The position numbers and the translations under genes are program-made. A stretch of 6,403 nucleotides of DNA. It comes from an uncultured Bacteroidota bacterium (GTDB lineage: Bacteria; Bacteroidota; Bacteroidia; Chitinophagales; Chitinophagaceae). Numbering within the stretch: position 1 is the first letter of the stretch; each line of letters opens with the position of its first letter. Shown piece by piece: positions 1-4,958 of this stretch. The notes beneath the pieces are model-generated. The model was given only the letters and a program-made list of their open reading frames with translations, was not told where the DNA came from and made no database searches. The stretch is from NCBI GenBank assembly GCA_946887345.1, contig CAMPKR010000146.1:1-6403 (forward strand), written 5' to 3'.

Positions 1-1
1 C

Positions 2-181
2 GCCAAAGAGAACGTGGACATACAAAGGGCGCGTTTCAGGGCGGGAGTAGCCACCACAATAGAGACACGAGAGGCCGAGCGCAGCTACGTGGAGGCGCTG
101 GGAAATCTATATACTGCCGCCTATAATGTGAAAGTGAATGAGACGATAGTGCTGGAGCTGGAGAACAGGCTGGTGCAGTAA
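2..181 (+). CDS. TolC-family outer membrane efflux protein, C-terminal fragment (5' end outside window)
   Basis: An open frame enters from the left edge and ends at TAA (179-181), giving the last 59 residues. These read as the closing part of a TolC-type outer membrane channel: an R-A-R-F-R-A-G-V segment (residues 9-16 of the fragment) followed by a long helix with E-A-E-R-S-Y-V-E-A-L and Y-T-A-A-Y-N. This is the usual family pattern, in which a Gly turn precedes the final coiled-coil helix that ends the protein. TolC-family trimers form the outer membrane duct of RND or ABC efflux systems and of type I secretion. The partner pump and adaptor would be expected upstream, outside the window. 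The downstream neighbour is convergent, so this is the last gene of its unit. The substrate cannot be inferred. The family call rests on about 60 residues but the pattern is characteristic. Confidence 0.8.
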   Translation, partial: AKENVDIQRARFRAGVATTIETREAERSYVEALGNLYTAAYNVKVNETIVLELENRLVQ

Positions 182-203
182 CCCCCTAGCCCCCTAAAGG
201 GGG
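182..203. repeat. C/G-run palindromic intergenic repeat
   Basis: Immediately after the TolC-family stop codon lie two CCCCCT runs (182-187 and 190-195) followed by AGGGGG (198-203). Either C run can pair with the G run, so two alternative hairpins are possible, with a very short or a ten-base loop. From memory, near-identical C5T/AG5 elements recur between genes in many Bacteroidota genomes; that cannot be checked here. No T tract follows on the + strand, so it is not a canonical intrinsic terminator, although it may protect the 3' end of the upstream message. Confidence 0.55.
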
Positions 204-225
204 AATAACATACCGCTATAATATC

Positions 226-253
226 AAAAAAAAGAGCACTAAATGTGCTCTTT
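226..253 (-). terminator. Intrinsic terminator of the ugd-UXS operon, overlapping the UXS stop codon
   Basis: Read on the minus strand, a perfect 9-bp stem (253-245 pairing with 239-231, AAAGAGCAC with GTGCTCTTT) closes a five-base ATTTA loop. It runs straight into an uninterrupted eight-T tract (233-226), of which the first three Ts belong to the stem. The stem's first arm is made from the last three codons of the UXS gene, with the stop codon beginning in the loop, so the terminator is built into the coding end. On the + strand only three Ts follow the stem, so it would work poorly for the convergent TolC-family gene. Confidence 0.85.
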
Positions 254-1174
254 GAAATATTCTAAAGTCCTTTTCAGTCCCTCGCTTCGGTCTACTTTCG
301 GTTCCCAGCCAAGGATCTCTTTTGCCTTGGTGATGTCCGGTTGCCTTTGCTTCGGATCATCCTGCGGCAGCGGTTCATAAACTATCTTCGATTTAGAGCC
401 TGTAAGCTTCAATATCTCTTCTGCAAACTGCAATAGCGTTATCTCTGATGGATTGCCAATGTTCACCGGCATATGATAATCAGAAAGCAGCAGGCGATAA
501 ATACCTTCTACCAGGTCATCCACATAGCAGAACGAACGCGTTTGTGAACCGTCACCGTACACGGTAACGTCTTCACCACGCAGGGCCTGGCTCATAAAGG
601 TAGGCAGCGCACGGCCATCATCGAGGCGCATGCGCGGACCATAGGTATTGAATATGCGGATGATGCGTGTTTCTACCTGGTGGTAGTTGTGATAAGCCAT
701 TGTAATGCTTTCCATGAAGCGTTTGGCTTCATCATATACGCCACGTGGGCCGATGGGGTTCACATTACCCCAGTATTCTTCAGTTTGCGGGTGAATCAGC
801 GGATCTCCATATACTTCTGAAGTAGAGGCAACCAGTATGCGGGCACCCTTAGCCTTAGCAAGACCAAGGAGATTGTGCGTTCCCAGCGAACTTACCTTTA
901 GTGTCTGTATCGGCATTTTCAGGTAGTCGATAGGACTGGCAGGGGATGCGAAGTGCAATATGTAGTCGATCTTACCCGGTACATGCACGAACTTGCTTAC
1001 ATCGTGATGATAGAACTGGAACTCCTTTAAAGGGAAGAGGTGTTCAATGTTCTTGATGTTGCCGGTAAGGAGGTTGTCCATGCCTATCACCTCGTAGCCT
1101 TCTTTCAGAAAGCGATCACAAAGATGAGATCCCAGGAATCCGGCGGCACCGGTAATGAGTATGCGCTTAGCCAT
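239..1174 (-). CDS. uxs: UDP-glucuronate decarboxylase (UDP-xylose synthase)
   Basis: A cytosolic extended short-chain dehydrogenase/reductase of 311 residues, the usual length for bacterial UXS. It oxidises UDP-glucuronate at C4, loses CO2 and re-reduces the intermediate with bound NADH to give UDP-xylose. Visible motifs are the Rossmann GxxGxxG (G9, G12, G15), H-F-A-S-P-A-S-P (74-81), T-S-E-V-Y-G-D with T118 and E120, and the catalytic Y147-x-x-x-K151. Also present are [10 protein letters not shown] (173-182), [12 protein letters not shown] (209-220) and the C-terminal [11 protein letters not shown] with R277. This combination separates UXS from dTDP-glucose 4,6-dehydratases and UDP-galactose 4-epimerases. 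The start is the first Met before the Rossmann strand. Its leader is A/T-rich with no Shine-Dalgarno site, normal for Bacteroidota. It lies 17 nt downstream of ugd, whose product is its substrate, so co-transcription is very likely. Confidence 0.93.
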   Translation of the reverse strand: MAKRILITGAAGFLGSHLCDRFLKEGYEVIGMDNLLTGNIKNIEHLFPLKEFQFYHHDVSKFVHVPGKIDYILHFASPASPIDYLKMPIQTLKVSSLGTHNLLGLAKAKGARILVASTSEVYGDPLIHPQTEEYWGNVNPIGPRGVYDEAKRFMESITMAYHNYHQVETRIIRIFNTYGPRMRLDDGRALPTFMSQALRGEDVTVYGDGSQTRSFCYVDDLVEGIYRLLLSDYHMPVNIGNPSEITLLQFAEEILKLTGSKSKIVYEPLPQDDPKQRQPDITKAKEILGWEPKVDRSEGLKRTLEYFKEHI

Positions 1175-1191
1175 TTGAATTATTTTGGGTA

Positions 1192-2571
1192 TTAATCTAT
1201 TACCTTTCTTTCGCGAACAGCGGTTTCTACAGGCTGAGCGATGCTTGCCCTTATCTTGTCATTCACCACTTTGCGGCCGATGCTCTCGTAGTAGAAGCCG
1301 CATTCTTCCATTTTCTCCAGGGTGTACACGTTGCGGCCATCGAAGATAACAGGCATCTTCAGCGTTTCGCTGATGCGTGCAAAGTCAGGATTGCGGAATT
1401 CACTCCATTCTGTAACAATCACCAGCGCATCAGCGCCTGTGATGGCATCGTATTGATTGGCTGCATAACTGATCTTTTCACCCAATATACGCCTCACGTT
1501 TTCCATCGCTTCAGGATCGTATACTTTTACTGTAGCACCTGCGTTCACCAGTTCGTCTATCAGTTCCAGTGCCGGAGCCTCACGTATATCGTCGGTCTCA
1601 GGCTTAAAAGCCAACCCCCACACAGCAAAGGTTTTGCCGCTTAGGTCGTTGCCGAAAAAGTCTTTGATTTTCTTACCCAGGCGCAGCTTCTGGTTGTTAT
1701 TCACTTTTATCACGGTGTTTACGAGGTTGAACTCGTAATCATACTCGCGGGCAATTTGTCCCAGCGCCTGTACATCCTTGGGGAAGCAGGAACCACCATA
1801 ACCCACGCCGGGGAAAAGGAAACGCTTGCCGATACGATTATCGCTGCCGATACCGATGCGCACCAGGTCCACATTTGCGCCGGCCTTCTCACAGAGATTG
1901 GCCATTTCGTTCATGAATGAAATGCGCATGGCCAGGTAGGCATTGCCTGCATACTTGGTCATCTCTGCAGAGCGTTCGTCCATATAATAAACCGGATTGC
2001 CCTGCCTTACAAATGGTTGGTAGAGTTCATCCATCAGTTTCTTTGCTTTCTCTGAAGATGTACCTATTACTACACGGTCAGGTTTCAGAAAATCTTCAAC
2101 TGCCACACCTTCGCGAAGGAATTCGGGGTTCGATACCACATCAAAAAGTTCACGGTCCAGCTTTTGAGCCAGTACGTGGGTCACTTTTTCAGCGGTGCCT
2201 ACAGGAACGGTGCTTTTATTCACAATTACCTTGTATGAGGTGATTAGAGTGCTGAGTTGGGCAGCTACGTCCAGTACAAATTGCAGATCAGCGGCGCCAT
2301 CCTTACCAGGGGGAGTAGGGAGGGCCAGGAAGATGACATCGGCTTTCTCAATGCCCTCTTCCACTGAAGTGGTGAAGGTGAGCCGGTTTTCCTTGATGTT
2401 TCTTTCCAGCAAAACATCCAGGCCGGGTTCATAAATAGGGGATTTGCCTGTCTTCAGTTGGTTGATCTTTTCCTCGTTAATATCGATGCAGATCACATTA
2501 TTGCCCGTTTCGGCGAAGCAGGTTCCGGTAACCAGGCCTACATAGCCCGTGCCTATAATGGCTAGTTGCAT
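1192..2571 (-). CDS. ugd: UDP-glucose 6-dehydrogenase
   Basis: Catalyses the two-step, NAD+-dependent oxidation of UDP-glucose to UDP-glucuronate in the cytosol. The N-terminal NAD domain starts with G-T-G-Y-V-G (7-12) and has the acidic D30 at the end of the second strand. Then come N-K-S-T-V-P-V-G-T (118-126), N-P-E-F-L-R-E-G (148-155) and M-T-K-Y-A-G-N with K206. The catalytic motif G-G-S-C-F-P-K-D gives C262, K265 and D266. The C-terminal UDP-binding domain has [15 protein letters not shown] (319-333). All expected active-site residues are present. At 459 residues it is slightly longer than many homologues: after I-G-R (431-433) there is a roughly 26-residue tail of no evident function. 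It is the promoter-proximal gene of the unit with uxs. A Bacteroidota -7 element lies about 25 nt upstream of the ATG. Confidence 0.95.
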   Translation of the reverse strand: MQLAIIGTGYVGLVTGTCFAETGNNVICIDINEEKINQLKTGKSPIYEPGLDVLLERNIKENRLTFTTSVEEGIEKADVIFLALPTPPGKDGAADLQFVLDVAAQLSTLITSYKVIVNKSTVPVGTAEKVTHVLAQKLDRELFDVVSNPEFLREGVAVEDFLKPDRVVIGTSSEKAKKLMDELYQPFVRQGNPVYYMDERSAEMTKYAGNAYLAMRISFMNEMANLCEKAGANVDLVRIGIGSDNRIGKRFLFPGVGYGGSCFPKDVQALGQIAREYDYEFNLVNTVIKVNNNQKLRLGKKIKDFFGNDLSGKTFAVWGLAFKPETDDIREAPALELIDELVNAGATVKVYDPEAMENVRRILGEKISYAANQYDAITGADALVIVTEWSEFRNPDFARISETLKMPVIFDGRNVYTLEKMEECGFYYESIGRKVVNDKIRASIAQPVETAVRERKVID

Positions 2572-2595
2572 AACTTAAAATCTTAAAATCAGCGG

Positions 2596-2603
2596 CAAAA
2601 GTA
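2596..2603 (-). promoter_or_regulatory. Bacteroidota -7 promoter element for ugd-uxs
   Basis: On the minus strand these bases read TACTTTTG, an exact match to the Bacteroidota sigma factor -7 consensus TAnnTTTG. Transcription would start a few bases downstream, near 2592, giving a leader of about 20 nt before the ugd ATG at 2571. No good TTTG-like -33 element is visible at the usual spacing, so the call depends on the -7 match and its position. Confidence 0.55.
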
Positions 2604-2648
2604 GCTCAAAATATCGATGAAAAGCCCATTAAAAGCCGACCTGCTGTT

Positions 2649-2663
2649 TAAAACAATGTTTTA
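2649..2663. promoter_or_regulatory. 15-bp palindrome, possible operator in divergent intergenic region
   Basis: TAAAACA and TGTTTTA form a perfect 7-bp inverted repeat around a single central A. It sits between the divergent ugd and lipoprotein genes, about 45 bp upstream of the ugd -7 element and just before the likely promoter region of the lipoprotein gene. Such a short dyad could bind a dimeric regulator, but an A/T-rich palindrome of this length can occur by chance and no regulator gene is nearby. Confidence 0.3.
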
Positions 2664-2665
2664 CT

Positions 2666-2691
2666 TATCTTTAATGCCTCTGATAATTTTC
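2666..2691 (+). promoter_or_regulatory. Weak candidate promoter region for the lipoprotein gene
   Basis: Two overlapping possibilities are seen: TATCTTTA (2666-2673) and TAATTTTC (2684-2691). Each is one base away from the Bacteroidota -7 consensus TAnnTTTG. Neither has a convincing TTG-type -33 element at normal spacing. The predicted leader would be roughly 30-50 nt and A/T-rich. The element is listed because a promoter must lie here for the divergent gene, but its exact position is uncertain. Confidence 0.25.
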
Positions 2692-2725
2692 TTATAACAA
2701 ATTACTAAAATGCATCTGCCTCAAA

Positions 2726-3541
2726 ATGAAAAAAATGCTTCTTTTTCTTCCGGCTATCCTTTTATTGGTGGGTTCCTGTAGCAGGGATGGCGCCCCCTCT
2801 AAAATATATGTGCTGACAGATGATGATAAGGGCTTTGGCAGCGATCATGGCAAAATGGAAGCTGTGAACGGAGATATAGAAGCTTTGGCTGACGGGGCCA
2901 TGTATTATAATGAACTTGGTCTTAATGTGACCTTCAATGGCTGTGTGCCTACGGTTATACATGATACCAACCTGAACCTGATGATAATAGACTTTGGAGC
3001 TGAGTGCAAGGACGCTAACAACAACAACCGCACAGGTAAGATAATAGTTACATATGATCTGCCTTATTGGGACAGTGGAAGCATACACAGAATCAGTTTT
3101 GACAACTACAAATACAACGGCGATAGGCTGGCCGGCTACAAGGTGATAGAGAACAGGGGATTTAATGGCAACGGCAAGCGCTATTTTAGCGTGATAGTGG
3201 CTGACACTCTGTATCCTGCAGGCAGCGGAGATAACTTCATCAGCTACTACAGCGAGCGCGAAACGGTATGGGTTACCGGCTACAACACAGAGGGCAATAC
3301 CAGCGACGATGTGTATGAAGTTAATGGCAGCGGATCGATGAAAAGAGCCAACAACCAGTACTGCGACTTTAATATTCTCACTACGCTACTGGTATCTAAC
3401 GATTGTAAGTACGTGCGCTCAGGTGTGATGCAGATAATACCTAAGGACGGATATGCCCGCACCATAGACTATGGCAGCGGAGACTGTAATGACGACGCCA
3501 AGCTGGATATCAACGGGATGCTGTTTGATGTGAAGCTTTAA
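2726..3541 (+). CDS. Uncharacterised lipoprotein of a Bacteroidota-type family
   Basis: A 271-residue protein with a clear lipoprotein signal: K2-K3, a hydrophobic run from L5 to V15 and the lipobox V-G-S-C with the lipidated Cys at 18. The next residues (S-R-D-G) have only one acid, so surface export by a Bacteroidota export signal is uncertain. The mature part looks beta-rich, with five further cysteines (C73, C94, C213, C227, C254). Landmarks are I-D-F-G-A-E-C (88-94), G-K-I-I-V-T-Y (104-110), D-S-G-S-I-H-R-I-S-F-D-N-Y (116-128) and a C-terminal block with D-Y-G-S-G-D-C-N-D-D (248-257) and D-I-N-G (261-264). I recall similar blocks in many uncharacterised Bacteroidota proteins but know no function. 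The start is the first Met before the signal peptide; the leader (CTCAAA) lacks a Shine-Dalgarno site. It is monocistronic, divergent from ugd and convergent with the aminotransferase. A real gene; the role is unknown. Confidence 0.85.
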   Translation: MKKMLLFLPAILLLVGSCSRDGAPSKIYVLTDDDKGFGSDHGKMEAVNGDIEALADGAMYYNELGLNVTFNGCVPTVIHDTNLNLMIIDFGAECKDANNNNRTGKIIVTYDLPYWDSGSIHRISFDNYKYNGDRLAGYKVIENRGFNGNGKRYFSVIVADTLYPAGSGDNFISYYSERETVWVTGYNTEGNTSDDVYEVNGSGSMKRANNQYCDFNILTTLLVSNDCKYVRSGVMQIIPKDGYARTIDYGSGDCNDDAKLDINGMLFDVKL

Positions 3542-3560
3542 ACCATATTAAGATAGATGG

Positions 3561-3588
3561 AAAAGGTGCGATTAAATCGCACCTTTTT
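3561..3588. terminator. Bidirectional intrinsic terminator between convergent genes
   Basis: A perfect 12-bp stem (3561-3572 with 3576-3587; core GGTGCGAT with ATCGCACC) closes a three-base TAA loop. On the + strand the stem ends in five Ts (3584-3588), 20 nt after the lipoprotein stop codon. On the minus strand four Ts (3564-3561) follow, just past the aminotransferase stop codon at 3591. The symmetry and position suit termination of both convergent transcripts. Confidence 0.9.
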
Positions 3589-3590
3589 CA

Positions 3591-4763
3591 TTAGAGGCAT
3601 TCTTTCAGTATGGAGCATGCTTCTGCAATTTCTTTTTCAGTAATGGTGAGCGGCGGGGCTACACGGATGCAACCTGGCGCGAAAAGAAACCAATCGGAAA
3701 ACAGTCTTTTTTCCAGGCATTTTTGCAGTGTGGTTATCACCTTTTCTGCACTTTCCAGTTCTATTGCCATCAGCAAACCTTTGCTTCTTACTGACCTGGT
3801 AGAAGGGTGCCTTAGTAAGGACCGGAAGAGCTGCTCTTTTGCTGCAACAGCTGCTACCATGTTTTCTTTTTGAAGTACATTGAAGGCGGCCATACCTGCG
3901 GCACAGGAAAGCGGATGTCCTCCGAAGGTAGTGATATGGCCAAGTACGGGGTCATGAGTCAGCTTTTGCATCAGGGCATGAGAGGAGATAAAAGCGCCAA
4001 GTGGCAAACCCCCGCCAAGCGCTTTGCCTAGCAGAAGAATATCAGGTACCACATTATAATGCTCAAAGCCCCAGAGCTTGCCTGTACGTCCGAAGCCGCA
4101 TTGTATCTCATCAAATATTAATAGCGTACCTGTAGTAGTGCATTTTTCTCTTAGTTGGCTGAGCCAGTCCTCCCTGGCTTCTATTACACCGGCTTCAGCC
4201 TGTATTGTTTCTATTACCACGCAGGCAGTGTCGCTGTTTATAGCGTCTATCATTTCCTGCGAGTTGTAATCATAGTGCCAAACTCCCGGCATCAGCGGTC
4301 TGAAGGCATTTCTCCAGTATTCGTCACCCATCAGGGCGAGGGCACCCGTGGTATTGCCGTGGTATGACTTATTGCAGGCAATAATGTCTGTTCTGCCTGT
4401 TGCGCGGCGGGCGAGTTTTATTGCGCCCTCTGTTGCCTCAGCTCCGGAATTGGTGAAATACACGCAATCAAGCGAAGCCGGCAGGTGTTGCGTGAGCAGG
4501 TGTGCATACGCTACCTGCGGACTCTGTACCAGTTCACCATATACCATTACGTGCAGGTATTCATCAGCCTGTTTTTTTACCGCTGCTATTACCTCGGGGT
4601 GGCTATGACCGATGTTGCAGACGCTGATGCCGCCGATCAGGTCCAGGTATTTATTCCCTTCTGCATCGTGCAGGTAGTTCCCTTCAGCTTTTACAATGTG
4701 CAAACCAATGGGGGCGGGAGAAGTCTGTGCCAGGTGAAGCTGAAATAGTTGGCGGTTGTTCAT
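3591..4763 (-). CDS. Class III (ornithine/acetylornithine/GABA-type) PLP-dependent aminotransferase
   Basis: A fold-type I aminotransferase of 390 residues from the preferred start. Motifs, numbered from that start, are S-G-A-E-A-T-E-G-A (106-114), which binds the PLP phosphate, Y134-H135-G136, which stacks on the cofactor ring, and D218-E219-I-Q221 in F-D-E-I-Q-C-G-F-G-R-T-G. The Schiff-base lysine is K247 in L-G-K-A-L-G-G-G-L-P-L-G. T-T-F-G-G-H-P begins at T278 and R367 lies near the C-terminus. Usual class III transaminases move an amino group from an omega-amine such as ornithine, acetylornithine, lysine or GABA to a keto acid; the substrate here is not identifiable. The frame stays open upstream to an ATG at 4859, but MNNRQLF at 4763 matches the family N-terminus as I recall it, and the extra 32 residues look non-homologous. 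The E-T-I-Q-A-E-A-G segment (185-192) differs from the common E-P-I-Q-G-E-G-G form. It appears monocistronic. Confidence 0.9.
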   Translation of the reverse strand: MNNRQLFQLHLAQTSPAPIGLHIVKAEGNYLHDAEGNKYLDLIGGISVCNIGHSHPEVIAAVKKQADEYLHVMVYGELVQSPQVAYAHLLTQHLPASLDCVYFTNSGAEATEGAIKLARRATGRTDIIACNKSYHGNTTGALALMGDEYWRNAFRPLMPGVWHYDYNSQEMIDAINSDTACVVIETIQAEAGVIEAREDWLSQLREKCTTTGTLLIFDEIQCGFGRTGKLWGFEHYNVVPDILLLGKALGGGLPLGAFISSHALMQKLTHDPVLGHITTFGGHPLSCAAGMAAFNVLQKENMVAAVAAKEQLFRSLLRHPSTRSVRSKGLLMAIELESAEKVITTLQKCLEKRLFSDWFLFAPGCIRVAPPLTITEKEIAEACSILKECL

Positions 4764-4767
4764 AAGG

Positions 4768-4799
4768 CAAAAATAGTCCTCTAAAGCGCATTTTTCAGA
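4768..4799 (-). promoter_or_regulatory. Bacteroidota promoter for the aminotransferase, almost leaderless
   Basis: On the minus strand 4775-4768 reads TATTTTTG, an exact TAnnTTTG -7 match. Twenty bases further upstream TCTG (4799-4796) is one base from the TTTG -33 consensus. If both are used, transcription starts within a base or two of the ATG at 4763. That arrangement excludes the upstream ATG at 4859 for this transcript and supports the short protein. The site may instead be a chance match, because the region is A/T-rich. Confidence 0.5.
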
Positions 4800-4850
4800 T
4801 AGGCGGCAATAACAATTATGTAATACAAAAACCATAAAATCCTTACCCAC

Positions 4851-4902
4851 AGGTAACACTTAATATTCGCGTAACGTTAGCATCACGCAGGCGTAATATT
4901 GA
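4851..4902. repeat. Imperfect GCGTAA-type repeats and TAACGTTA palindrome upstream of the TonB receptor gene
   Basis: GCGTAANNTT occurs at 4869-4878 and 4891-4900, starting 22 bp apart (about two helical turns). A weaker relative, AGGTAACACT, lies at 4851-4860. The first strong copy overlaps a perfect 8-bp palindrome, TAACGTTA (4872-4879), and TAATATT is repeated directly at 4861 and 4894. The block lies between divergent promoters and could hold regulator sites for the receptor gene. The function is speculative. Confidence 0.3.
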
Positions 4903-4929
4903 ATTAAGGCGCAGATAACATTGCAAATT

Positions 4930-4937
4930 GACCTTTG
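4930..4937 (+). promoter_or_regulatory. Candidate -7 element for the TonB-dependent receptor gene
   Basis: GACCTTTG differs from TAnnTTTG by one base and is followed by C. It lies 21 nt before the ATG at 4959, a normal leader length. TAACATTG (4916-4923) is an alternative with one mismatch. Neither has a TTG -33 element at the standard spacing: the nearest, at 4899-4901, is 28 or 14 nt away respectively. The exact promoter is therefore uncertain. Confidence 0.3.
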
Positions 4938-4958
4938 CATTGAAAAAATCATAATTGC

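Noticed and set aside
1453..2434. Three + strand open frames inside ugd (1453-1644, 1917-2243, 2195-2434)
   Set aside because: They lie antisense to a well-conserved enzyme gene, have low-complexity unrecognisable products and carry no start signals.
2762..3465. Two minus-strand open frames inside the lipoprotein gene (2762-3088, 3280-3465)
   Set aside because: Antisense shadows of a gene with a clear lipoprotein signal; the products have no recognisable features.
3610..4748. Five + strand open frames inside the aminotransferase gene
   Set aside because: Antisense shadows of a gene with a full set of PLP-enzyme motifs.
4764..4859. N-terminal extension of the aminotransferase by 32 residues to an ATG at 4859
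   Set aside because: The extra residues are cysteine-rich and do not resemble the family N-terminus, which begins with MNNRQLF at 4763. A promoter-like element also lies inside the extension.
4861..4907. Possible long hairpin from AATATTCGC pairing with GCGTAATATT
   Set aside because: It needs a bulge and a loop of about 21 bases, and half the stem is a self-complementary AATATT; no T tract or riboswitch-like core follows.
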